Assembly: GCA_016795465.1 (NCBI GenBank)
Contig: JAEUHK010000126.1
Location: forward strand, 186,001 to 250,000
Reading direction: 5' to 3'
Length of the DNA: 64,000 nucleotides
DNA from: Verrucomicrobiaceae bacterium
Lineage (GTDB): Bacteria > Verrucomicrobiota > Verrucomicrobiia > Verrucomicrobiales > Verrucomicrobiaceae
Shown in pieces: positions 7,910 to 15,892 of the stretch (positions within the stretch are counted from its first letter, which is position 1; the number at the start of each line of letters is the position of its first letter). The position numbers and the translations under genes were made by a program. Below the pieces are notes generated by a model that saw only the letters and a list, made by a program, of their open reading frames with translations, did not search any database and was not told where the DNA came from.

Positions 7910-9739
7910 GTGCCCGAAGCCCGTCCCCAACCTCCTCCAACAACCTCGCATCAAGTCCCCTGGCTCTCGTGGCATCCGGGCCTCGTTGGAGTGATCGCCT
8001 TCACCGTCGTCGTGGTGCCGCTGCTGATCTCCGTCTGGAACATGCACACGCAGGCGGACCGCATCCTCCGATCCACCATTCAGGAGCATCTGCTCAGCGC
8101 GGCCCGCGTGCTGGCGCATTCCGTGGATGCGGCGACGCATCAATCCCTGCGCGACCGCTCGCAGGAGGGCTCGGAGGGCTATCAACGCATCGTGCACAGC
8201 ATGGAAAGCGCCCGCGAGAGCATCGACTCGCTGCGCATGATCAAATTCACCTACACCTGCACCCAAGTGGGCGGGCAGGTGCGCTTCGTGGTGGATACCA
8301 CGCCCTCCGGTGATGCCGACCACGATGGCAAAGATGACAAGGCTCACCTGATGGAGCGCTACGAACACCCGAGCCCCTCGCTGCTGCGCGTGCTGGAGAT
8401 CGGGCTGCCCATCGTGGACCAAAAGCCCTACACCGACCGCTGGGGCACCTTCATGAGTGCCTACGCGCCGATCTTTGATGCCAATCGCCGCATGGTAGGT
8501 GCCGCCGGGGTGGACATGTCTCTCGAAGACTTTGAGCTGCAACGCTCCGGGCTGCGTCATGTGGCCTCGCTGAGTGCCTTGGGCGTGCTGTTCCTCGGTT
8601 ACCTCGCCGGTCATGGCATGGCAGGCTATCATCGCCGGCTGAAAAGTTCGGTCGATAGCCTCATGAAGGCCAACGAGGCCGCGATGGCCGCGCAGCGGGT
8701 GAAGAATGATTTCCTCGGTGCGATGAGCCATGAGCTGCGCACGCCTTTGAATGCCGTGCTCGGCATGTCGGAGATGCTTTCGCAGACGAAGCTCGATGAT
8801 TCGCAGCGCGAGATGGTGGGCACGGTGCAGCGTTCCGGTGAGTCGCTGCTCGCCACGCTGACGAGCATCCTGGAGTTCACCCAGCTCGATGGCAGTCGCT
8901 CGGAGGTGAAGTCGGAGGAGACAAACCTCGACAAGCTGCTGCAAGAGCTTCGCCGGACCCATGAGTCGGCTTTGCGCGAAAAGGGCCTCGAAGTGGTGCA
9001 TCGCATCGCCGAGGGCAGTCCGCCGCTGTTCACCGCGAAGACGGCATTGATCCGCCAGGTGCTGTCCCAACTGTTTGCCAATGCGATCAAGTTTACCGAT
9101 GCGGGCGGCGTGGAGATCCGCGTGAAAGCCCACGTGCAGGAAGCAGGCGGTGGCATGCTGCATTTCGAAGTGCAGGACACCGGCATCGGCATCGCGCAGC
9201 ATCATGCGGAGCGGTTGTTTGAGCCTTTGTTTCAAGCGGATGGCGGCACCACAAGACGTCACGGCGGCACCGGCATGGGGCTGGCTTTGTGCAAACGGCT
9301 GTGTGATGCGATGAAAGCCCGAATCTGGGCGGAGTCGAAGCCTGGGCAGGGCAGCACTTTCCATGTCGAGGTGCCTGTCGAGGCCTTTGGAAATCTCAAG
9401 GAGACCACCGGACCTCTCGCGCTGGTTTGGACCGATGACTCGATGACCCGCATGCTGGCCACGCGAGTGATCGAGAAGGCGGGTGCGGTGGTCGAGAGTG
9501 TCAGCTCGGCTGACGAACTCAAAGCTCACTCGAGGCTCTCTGAGGCCGCGTTTCTCGTCATTGATGCGCACGAGGCTCCGGCGGAGGTCGTGCAGGAGAT
9601 TCGTGACCTGGCGAGGCAGGCACGCGTGATCGTCATTCACGGTCAAACGGACCCTGTGAGCCATCCGGCGGCCGATGTGATCGTGCCAGCGCCGGTGAAG
9701 CCGGCCGAACTGCGCAAGGCGCTCGATGCCTCAAGCTGA
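7910..9739 (+). CDS. Membrane hybrid histidine kinase with Cache-like sensor domain
   Basis: 609 residues from a GTG start. A helix (about 25-45), a periplasmic Cache/PDC-like sensor (about 46-210) and a second helix (about 213-235) precede HisKA with SHELRTPLNAVLGM and a HATPase with NAIKFTDAGG, DTGIGI and GGTGMGLALC. All catalytic boxes are present. The last 110 residues are a receiver-like domain with acidic TDDS, a candidate phosphoacceptor Asp in FLVIDAHE and the Lys of PVKP, so it is probably a hybrid kinase. The sensor contains DADHDGKDD, a D-x-D-x-D-G-x-x-D calcium-loop pattern. It diverges from block A, and its 3' end overlaps the convergent GT2 gene by 9 bp. It is probably a regulator of the locus; the ligand is unproven. 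Confidence 0.88.
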   Translation: MPEARPQPPPTTSHQVPWLSWHPGLVGVIAFTVVVVPLLISVWNMHTQADRILRSTIQEHLLSAARVLAHSVDAATHQSLRDRSQEGSEGYQRIVHSMESARESIDSLRMIKFTYTCTQVGGQVRFVVDTTPSGDADHDGKDDKAHLMERYEHPSPSLLRVLEIGLPIVDQKPYTDRWGTFMSAYAPIFDANRRMVGAAGVDMSLEDFELQRSGLRHVASLSALGVLFLGYLAGHGMAGYHRRLKSSVDSLMKANEAAMAAQRVKNDFLGAMSHELRTPLNAVLGMSEMLSQTKLDDSQREMVGTVQRSGESLLATLTSILEFTQLDGSRSEVKSEETNLDKLLQELRRTHESALREKGLEVVHRIAEGSPPLFTAKTALIRQVLSQLFANAIKFTDAGGVEIRVKAHVQEAGGGMLHFEVQDTGIGIAQHHAERLFEPLFQADGGTTRRHGGTGMGLALCKRLCDAMKARIWAESKPGQGSTFHVEVPVEAFGNLKETTGPLALVWTDDSMTRMLATRVIEKAGAVVESVSSADELKAHSRLSEAAFLVIDAHEAPAEVVQEIRDLARQARVIVIHGQTDPVSHPAADVIVPAPVKPAELRKALDASS

Positions 9740-10579
9740 TTGAAAGCCTGCAAACTTGCCGAGACGTTGATTCCAGCGGATGCGCAGGGCGTGGAGGAAC
9801 TCGGGCAGTCGTTTGTGCCGGGCGCACCAGCGTAGATCATGCCGTGCATCGCTCAGCACGCCGAGTAGCACGGTTTTGAGCCAGCGACGGTCCTCGGCGC
9901 TGACGCTGCCTGCTTGCGCAAAGGCTTTGGCATCGCCGTGGGCGCGTTTGCGGGCTTGAGCAGGCGTGTAGTTGTGGCTGTGCATCGCCACGGAATCGGG
10001 GATGTAGTGGATTTTATAGCCGCGGGCCTTGCACCAGCGGGTGTACTCGTCGTCCTCGGCATACTGCAAATCTTCGCGGAAGCCTCGCAAGGCCCACACA
10101 TCCTTCCGCAGGCCGCTGCTGACCATGCTGAAGAAGTGATCCCACTTCGCTGACTCGCGCTGAGGGCCAAAGCAGCGGTCGTAATCACAGGCGAAGACGG
10201 CTTCACAGTCTGGTCGCGGAATCTGGCGGCTGAAGCAGGCGGCCACTTTTTCATCGAGCAAGGCCTCGGCGAGCGGTCGCAGCCAGTTCGGGCCTTGCGG
10301 CGTGGCATCGGCATTGAGGAAGAGCACACGCTCCGATTGAGAGAGGCGCATGCCGTGGTTCATCACGCGGCTGGGATTGTATTCCTGCGGGGTGATTTGA
10401 ATGAAATGCGCCGGTTTTGCCGCTCGAAGCAAATCCTGCGAGCCGTCGGTGCTGCCGCTGTCGATGACGATGAGTTCGAAGTCGCGGTAGTTCTGCGCGG
10501 CGAGGGCTGGGAGCGTCTCATGGAGCGCCCAGGCCTCGTTGTAAGAGCGCATGACGATGCTGATGAGAGGTTCGCTCAT
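9731..10579 (-). CDS. GT2 family glycosyltransferase
   Basis: A 282-residue GT-A enzyme with SIVMRSYNEAWAL at the nucleotide-binding start, a DxD-type NADATPQGPNWL and the acidic QYAEDDEYTRW that often holds the catalytic base. It is a soluble or peripheral transferase without membrane helices. The start overlaps the upstream GT4 stop as ATGA. It is the last gene of block B (flippase, GT4, GT2). Confidence 0.9.
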   Translation of the reverse strand: MSEPLISIVMRSYNEAWALHETLPALAAQNYRDFELIVIDSGSTDGSQDLLRAAKPAHFIQITPQEYNPSRVMNHGMRLSQSERVLFLNADATPQGPNWLRPLAEALLDEKVAACFSRQIPRPDCEAVFACDYDRCFGPQRESAKWDHFFSMVSSGLRKDVWALRGFREDLQYAEDDEYTRWCKARGYKIHYIPDSVAMHSHNYTPAQARKRAHGDAKAFAQAGSVSAEDRRWLKTVLLGVLSDARHDLRWCARHKRLPEFLHALRIRWNQRLGKFAGFQSA

Positions 10580-11862
10580 GAGTTCGTGTAGCTTGGCTTG
10601 GGAAGAAGCACGGCGGAACGCGGACGCTGCGCGGCGGTGCGCAGCTCGTCGTAAACGCGGGCCACGCGTCCGGCGATGGTGGGCACGTCATACTTCGCCA
10701 GCACTTCGGCGAGCGCTTCTTCGCGCAGATGACGGTGAAGCGTGTCGTCGGTAAAGACGGCGTCGATGGCCTGGTGGAAGGTGGCGGGCACGTTGAGGTC
10801 GTAGAGCAGGCCGGTGCGGCCTGGCTCGATGAGCGTGAGCGGCCCGGAGGTGCGAGTGGAGAGCACGGGAGTGCCCGCGGCCCAAGCTTCGAGGATGACG
10901 ATGCCAAACGGCTCCGCGGTGGAGCTGAGCACAAAGCAGCGTGCCTGCTGAATGAGCCCGATAAGCTCCGGCGAGCCGGATTCGAGACCACCGGTGAGCA
11001 GCACGTCTTTCTCCAAACCGAGTCGCGTGATCTCGCGATGCAGCTCCTCGACGACTTCCTTCGTCGTGCCGGCACCGATGAGCACGAGCATGGCCTTGGG
11101 ATGGCGTCGTTTCACTTCGGGGAGCTGGCGCACGAGCCAGGGGAGGTTCTTCGCGGGATCGAGGCGGGCCACTTTCACGAGGACGTCGCGTCCAGCGATC
11201 TGCGGAAAAGCCTTCAAAGCCGCCTCGCGATGATCGACGGCATACTGCGCCGCTGGGACGCTGTGCGGCTGCACGATGATGCGTTGGCGCGGATACTTCT
11301 TTTGCAGCAGCTCGGCCTCCCGCGGGTTACAGGTGAAGATGGCATCGGTGAGTTCGAGGACGCGACGGCTTTGCACGAGAGCACCGAGAGCCTTGCCCCA
11401 TTCGAAACCGCCTTGCAGCGGCGCGGTGAGCTTCTGGCTGACCTCCGCAGGCACATCGAGAGCGCCGCCATGCAGCGTGATGACATGCGGGATCTTCTTC
11501 CAGCGTGCGACGCGAAGGCCGATGCCCGCGATGCGGTTCAAAGCATGGCTGTGGATGACGTCGGCCTTGTCACGCAGCAGATGCGGGATGAGGTCGAAGG
11601 AGAACAGATTGCCGCCCCAGGAGATGAGTTCCTCGCGTTGACGCTGGCTGATGCCGAGCACGGGCACGAAGGCCTTGTAGCGATTCACGGGGGTGCCGGT
11701 GACTCGGATCGGATCGGTGGCAAAGAGCATCGAATGCCGCGGCGCATGCACGGAGGAGGTTATGTCGTGTGCTTGCAGACCCTGAATGAGGCGCAGCACA
11801 GCAGTCTCTGTGCCGCCCCATTGAGCCGGCTCGTATTTGCGGAGGATGTGAGCGATGTGCAT
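10576..11862 (-). CDS. GT4 family glycosyltransferase
   Basis: A 428-residue GT-B enzyme. It begins MHIAHILRKYEPAQWGGTE with the GGTE loop of GT4 acceptor domains and has AEPFGIVILEAWAAGTPV in the donor site. It lies 9 bp downstream of the Wzx gene and is ATGA-coupled to the following GT2 gene, so all three are probably co-transcribed. Sugar specificity cannot be assigned. Confidence 0.9.
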   Translation of the reverse strand: MHIAHILRKYEPAQWGGTETAVLRLIQGLQAHDITSSVHAPRHSMLFATDPIRVTGTPVNRYKAFVPVLGISQRQREELISWGGNLFSFDLIPHLLRDKADVIHSHALNRIAGIGLRVARWKKIPHVITLHGGALDVPAEVSQKLTAPLQGGFEWGKALGALVQSRRVLELTDAIFTCNPREAELLQKKYPRQRIIVQPHSVPAAQYAVDHREAALKAFPQIAGRDVLVKVARLDPAKNLPWLVRQLPEVKRRHPKAMLVLIGAGTTKEVVEELHREITRLGLEKDVLLTGGLESGSPELIGLIQQARCFVLSSTAEPFGIVILEAWAAGTPVLSTRTSGPLTLIEPGRTGLLYDLNVPATFHQAIDAVFTDDTLHRHLREEALAEVLAKYDVPTIAGRVARVYDELRTAAQRPRSAVLLPKPSYTNS

Positions 11863-11871
11863 GGGCGGTGA

Positions 11872-13431
11872 TCAGGCAGTGGCGAGGACGGGACGATTGG
11901 CCTTTTTGAAGAAGCGGGCGCGGATGGCTTGTCGCTCCTCGTTGGTCAAAGCGGCATGCCAGAGGGCGAAAGCGGTCATGAAGGCCGCGATGGCTCCGGC
12001 GCCGAGGGTTTGAAGCCAGGGATGACCTTCAAAGGCCGCCACATGCGGCGCGGCGGCGAAGATGCCGATGGCTGGGACGCAGCAGAGCGCGGGAGCGAGC
12101 ACGGTCTCGCGCAGCAGGGCGAGTGGAGGCTTGCCGATGTCGCGTGCCATCCAAGGCCAAAGTTTGCACCAGCCAAAGTAGAGCGTGGGAATGAGTGAGC
12201 CGATGGTGACAGCCACCACACTGCGGAAGGCGAGCACGAGGGCGATGCTCAGAGCGAGATTGGCCACCGCCTCGCCGACGCCGAGCCACATCAGGCGGCG
12301 TTCGTGGCCGCTCATCATGTAGATGCGCTTGCTGACGCTGTGCGTGAGCGTGGAGGTGTAGAACCAGAACAACAGCACCTGCGCCACGAGCCAGGTTTCG
12401 TGCGGGATCTCCGCCTCGCCGGTGAGCAACTTCAGCATGGTCTGCATTTCAAAGGCGCAGAAAACATACAGTGGTGTGGAGATCAGAGCGCTCCAGCGGG
12501 TGCCTCGGTGAAGGAGGTCGCGCAGCGAATCGTGGTCACCACTGGCATGGAGATGCGCGGCGGCGGGCGAGAGCGTGTCCTGGAGCTGCTTGGTGAATTG
12601 CGCGAAGATTTCTGCCACCTTCGCCCCTGCCTGGTAGATGGCGATGGCACCCACGGAGAGCGTGGCACCGAGCACGAGCTGGTCGGTCTTGCCGAGGACG
12701 ATGTTCGTGGCGGTGGTGATGTAGGCAAAGATGGAGAACGCCATCGTTTCCCGCATGATGCCGCGGGAGAACAATCGCGGACTCAGCCGCACCTGGGGCA
12801 TTTTTTGCAGCGCGAAGAAGGCACTCACAAAATCTGGCGCGAGGGTGAAGAACAGCGCCGTGATCATGACGCTCATGAAGCCCCAGTCATGCCAAACCGC
12901 CCAGGTGATCACGCCAAGCCGAAGCAGCATGGCGATGGTGGTGATGTTGTTGGCAAGGCTGATGCGCTGCTGCCCGCGAAGGATCTCCGGGAAGATGCCG
13001 AGCGGAAAGGCCAGCCCGATGGCGGCGAAGAAGACGATCAAGGCCACGCGAAACTCGTCGTGATGCACTGGAGACACGTCAAAGAGACGAACGAGGTGAT
13101 GGGAGCCCAGCGTGACGACCACGGCGAGCACCGCAGCGACCGCGAGATAGAAAAACAGGATCGTGCTGAGCACACGACTGAGCTGTGGCCAGTCTTTGGA
13201 CACCGAAAGCTCAGCGACACGCTTTTGCGCGGCAAAGCCGAAGCCGAAATCGAGCAGGATGCCATAGCCAAAGACGCTCCAGAGCAGCGACCAGAAGCCG
13301 AAGGCCTCCTTGTTCAGATGCTGGTAGAGCAGGCGGAAGGTCAAAAGACCCACGATGATGCCAACGAAGGTGCGGAAGTAGTTCGAGAGCGCATTGCTCC
13401 AGATGCGTCGTTGGATGTCGGCATAGGTCAT
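11872..13431 (-). CDS. Wzx-type polysaccharide flippase (MOP superfamily)
   Basis: A 519-residue integral membrane protein with roughly 12-14 hydrophobic segments, beginning with IWSNALSNYFRTFVGIIVGL, a usual polysaccharide-biosynthesis flippase start. Family members move undecaprenyl-diphosphate-linked repeat units across the inner membrane. It is the first gene of block B, with an operator-like palindrome 48 bp before the ATG and a strong terminator for block C just upstream. It is one of two flippases in the window, the other being at 43192-44514. Confidence 0.9.
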   Translation of the reverse strand: MTYADIQRRIWSNALSNYFRTFVGIIVGLLTFRLLYQHLNKEAFGFWSLLWSVFGYGILLDFGFGFAAQKRVAELSVSKDWPQLSRVLSTILFFYLAVAAVLAVVVTLGSHHLVRLFDVSPVHHDEFRVALIVFFAAIGLAFPLGIFPEILRGQQRISLANNITTIAMLLRLGVITWAVWHDWGFMSVMITALFFTLAPDFVSAFFALQKMPQVRLSPRLFSRGIMRETMAFSIFAYITTATNIVLGKTDQLVLGATLSVGAIAIYQAGAKVAEIFAQFTKQLQDTLSPAAAHLHASGDHDSLRDLLHRGTRWSALISTPLYVFCAFEMQTMLKLLTGEAEIPHETWLVAQVLLFWFYTSTLTHSVSKRIYMMSGHERRLMWLGVGEAVANLALSIALVLAFRSVVAVTIGSLIPTLYFGWCKLWPWMARDIGKPPLALLRETVLAPALCCVPAIGIFAAAPHVAAFEGHPWLQTLGAGAIAAFMTAFALWHAALTNEERQAIRARFFKKANRPVLATA

Positions 13432-13472
13432 GAGTGCCGGAAGTGTGTCGCGGAGCCGTCACACGAACAATC

Positions 13473-13486
13473 CCCCCAGGTGGGTG
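13473..13486 (-). promoter_or_regulatory. Shared palindromic operator-like site 3
   Basis: The plus strand shows CCC-C-CAGGTG-G-GTG, centred 48 bp before the flippase ATG at 13431. It sits between the terminator hairpin of block C and block B, where a promoter for block B is expected. The outer half on one side is imperfect (GTG in place of GGG). Confidence 0.6.
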
Positions 13487-13497
13487 GATGAGGCGTG

Positions 13498-13536
13498 AAA
13501 ACAATCGGGGCCGGAAGACTCCCATCTTCCGGCCCC
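13498..13536 (-). terminator. Rho-independent terminator after block C
   Basis: A perfect 12-bp stem (13507-13518 with 13525-13536, GGGGCCGGAAGA on the plus strand) encloses a 6-base loop. On the minus strand it is followed by GATTGTTTTC. It lies 30 bp after the FkbM gene and separates block C from block B. Confidence 0.8.
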
Positions 13537-13566
13537 TGCCACACCAACACTAACAGAAAGGTTTTC

Positions 13567-14289
13567 TCAGCGCATGAAGAGCCAGGTGTTTTCCTCCACG
13601 GCGCGGGTGTGGAAGCCGAGGAAGTGGATTTGATTGATGACACGCTTAGTGGCCTCCTCGCCGACGATGCCGGGATGCAGCTCGATGATGATACGGGTGA
13701 CGCTCGGTGGGATCTGCGCGAGATCGAGATGCGTCTCCGCGCCTTCGATGTCGCAAATCAAGGCGGTGGGAGGTTCCGGCATGCGCTGGACGATGCTGGG
13801 GAAGCTCAGCGAGGGCACGGTGATCTGCTTCGAGGAGTCGCCAGAGGTGACGATGCTGTTTTCCCAGAACTCGCCGCCGATGTCGAGGCTGATCTGGCCG
13901 TCCTCGGCCGACGCGGCGGCCTCGATGACATCGGGCGTGAGCTTGTTCAGCTCGTAGTTCCGCCGCAGCATGGCGATTGTGTTGGGATTCGGCTCGACGG
14001 TGATGTGATGCTTCACGCCGATCACTTTGCGGCAAAACAGGCCGATGAAGCCGATGGCGCCGCCGAGTTCGAGCACGACATCCTTTTTCGTGAGGCAGCG
14101 CTGCACGAGGCGGCGTTCCTGGAACTCGTAGCGGCCTTCGAGAATGTGATTTTTCATCAGCGGCGAGAGGGCAGAGATGTCGAGCTCGATGTCATGCAGG
14201 CGTGCGCGGCGTTTCGCGGGCAGGGTGACCTTGAAATGCCAGCGGGTGAGGAAGGACTGGAGGAAGCGGGGAAGGGCGATGGTGCTCAT
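13567..14289 (-). CDS. FkbM-type SAM-dependent methyltransferase
   Basis: 240 residues from MSTIALPRF; an upstream in-frame ATG (14364) would overlap the preceding gene and adds a low-complexity tail, so it is rejected. The Rossmann motif is VVLELGGAIGFIGLF, followed by TVEPNPNTIAMLRRN and the FkbM-type ICDIEGAETHLDL. Such enzymes methylate hydroxyls of sugars in many polysaccharide clusters. It is the last gene of block C, 19 bp after the phosphatase-superfamily gene. Confidence 0.85.
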   Translation of the reverse strand: MSTIALPRFLQSFLTRWHFKVTLPAKRRARLHDIELDISALSPLMKNHILEGRYEFQERRLVQRCLTKKDVVLELGGAIGFIGLFCRKVIGVKHHITVEPNPNTIAMLRRNYELNKLTPDVIEAAASAEDGQISLDIGGEFWENSIVTSGDSSKQITVPSLSFPSIVQRMPEPPTALICDIEGAETHLDLAQIPPSVTRIIIELHPGIVGEEATKRVINQIHFLGFHTRAVEENTWLFMR

Positions 14290-14308
14290 GGGAGTGATGG
14301 TGTGGGTT

Positions 14309-15496
14309 TCAGGCGGCGAGGGCAAAGGTGGTGGTGACAGGCTGCTGGCGTGCCTGGACGGCATCGAGCATCAGGCGGTGGATGTGCGGGATGTGCGTGA
14401 CATCGGCGGGCACGTCCGGCGTGCTGCTGAAGAGCGTGGCAAAGCTCTGCGGATCATCGGGATGATAGCCGTGCATGGCGGTGATCGGCCGCTCGCCCAT
14501 GTGGCTGGGCACGATGAGGCATCCCTCACGCACGAGGAAGATCAGCTCGCCAAAGCGTCCGTCCTCAAAGTAGGCGCGGAGGTGCTTCAACTCGTCTTTC
14601 GGCATGATGCGGCCCTGGGGGACCTTTTCGAGCGCGGCGGTGATGCGGCGGCGTGCGTTGTCATTCATGAACCAGAAGCGGGCCATGGTGCTGTCATAGA
14701 CGACGTTGTAATCCTTGCCGATGCGCAGGCCGAGGGCGTCGATGCTGCGCATGAGGTCGAGATGCTCGTCGCAGTTGGCCATGCCGTGATCGCTGAAGAC
14801 ATGCAGCGTGACGTTCCGGTAGTGCTGACGGGCGGTTTGCAGCGTCTGCATGATCCAGGCCTCGTAGCTGGCGAGCTTGGTATCGATCTCCGGCGATTGA
14901 TTGCCGACACGATGCAGCAAGCCATCGAGGCCGGCCCAGTATTGGAAAGCGAAGTCGATGCACTCGGAGGTGATGTCGGCATTCAAACGGTCGCGATTGG
15001 CTTCTTCGGACTCGTTGGGGTTCGTGACGAAGTAAGGCACTTTCGCGGCTTCGAGCTGGTCGAAGATGTTTTCGCCCTGATTCATGCCTTTGGGCTTCAG
15101 CGGGCTCTTTTTCTCCGTGAAGTCATAGAGGTGGATGCGCTGAAACGGGATGTTGTAGAGGTCAAAGTAGCCCTGAAAGCCGAGGTAACGCTTCACGAGC
15201 TTCGTGAGATAGCGACGCACGATGCGGCGGCTGGTGAGAGCCTTTGGAAGAAAGCGCAGCCAGCGCAGCGCGGCGAAGGGCGAGTGCTGAGGATCGTGGA
15301 TGAAGTAGCACCAGTTGTGATGCTCGTCCGGCCAGCGGCCGCTGAGGATGCTCGGCACGCAGGTGCTGCTGTAGCCGAAGACGCTCGTGAGCCTCCGCCG
15401 GTGCGGCGCGGCCTGCGCGAGGAAGTGAGGCCGTGTTTTGATGATCTCCCACCCGCAGGCGTCGATCATGATGAAGAGGTCGAGCTGGTCTTTCAT
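14309..15496 (-). CDS. Alkaline phosphatase-superfamily phosphodiesterase/phosphotransferase
   Basis: A 395-residue protein of the type I phosphodiesterase/nucleotide pyrophosphatase fold. Metal and nucleophile positions are visible: Asp12 in MIDACGWE, Thr45 in GYSSTCVPS, Asp/His in LDGLLHRVG, FSDHGM, and a C-terminal HGYHPD. There is no signal peptide, so it is probably cytoplasmic. It lies 9 bp after a receiver gene and just before an FkbM gene inside the partner-switch operon. It might hydrolyse a nucleotide or lipid-linked intermediate or move a phospho-substituent; the substrate is unknown. Confidence 0.8.
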   Translation of the reverse strand: MKDQLDLFIMIDACGWEIIKTRPHFLAQAAPHRRRLTSVFGYSSTCVPSILSGRWPDEHHNWCYFIHDPQHSPFAALRWLRFLPKALTSRRIVRRYLTKLVKRYLGFQGYFDLYNIPFQRIHLYDFTEKKSPLKPKGMNQGENIFDQLEAAKVPYFVTNPNESEEANRDRLNADITSECIDFAFQYWAGLDGLLHRVGNQSPEIDTKLASYEAWIMQTLQTARQHYRNVTLHVFSDHGMANCDEHLDLMRSIDALGLRIGKDYNVVYDSTMARFWFMNDNARRRITAALEKVPQGRIMPKDELKHLRAYFEDGRFGELIFLVREGCLIVPSHMGERPITAMHGYHPDDPQSFATLFSSTPDVPADVTHIPHIHRLMLDAVQARQQPVTTTFALAA

Positions 15497-15505
15497 GGCT
15501 GTTTT

Positions 15506-15892
15506 CTAAGCGCTGAGGGCGGGCTCCAGCAGGCGCTGGATCTCCTTGCGCAGTTGTGAAGGGCTGAAGGGCTTGGTGACAAAGAGCGCGGCGTTTTCGA
15601 AGCCCTGATACTGGCCGAGGGCGAGCTGGCCGCGGGCGCTGAAGATGACGACGGGGATGTTTTCGGTCTCGGGGCTCGATTTGAGCTCGGCGAGGGCTTC
15701 CTTGCCATCCATGACGGGCATGATGTGATCGAGCAGGATGACACAGGGCTTCTCACGGCGGGCGATGTCGAGCGCCTGGCGGCCATCCGTTGCGGTGAGC
15801 ACGCGGCGGCCGAGCGGCAGCATGCTGAGCTCCGCCACGCGGCGGATGTGCGGCTCGTCATCGACGATGAGGATGGGTCTATCGGCTGGCAT
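15506..15892 (-). CDS. Stand-alone receiver-domain response regulator
   Basis: 128 residues, receiver only, with no output domain. The acidic pocket is IVDDEP, the phosphoacceptor is Asp55 in LLDHIMP, the switch Ser is in IFSARG and the Lys in VTKPF. The start MPADRPILIV is chosen over an upstream ATG because it begins the fold; it overlaps the SpoIIE-type gene by 14 bp. In SypE of Vibrio fischeri a receiver sits between the kinase and phosphatase parts of one protein; here it is separate and could regulate its neighbour by binding. Confidence 0.9.
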   Translation of the reverse strand: MPADRPILIVDDEPHIRRVAELSMLPLGRRVLTATDGRQALDIARREKPCVILLDHIMPVMDGKEALAELKSSPETENIPVVIFSARGQLALGQYQGFENAALFVTKPFSPSQLRKEIQRLLEPALSA

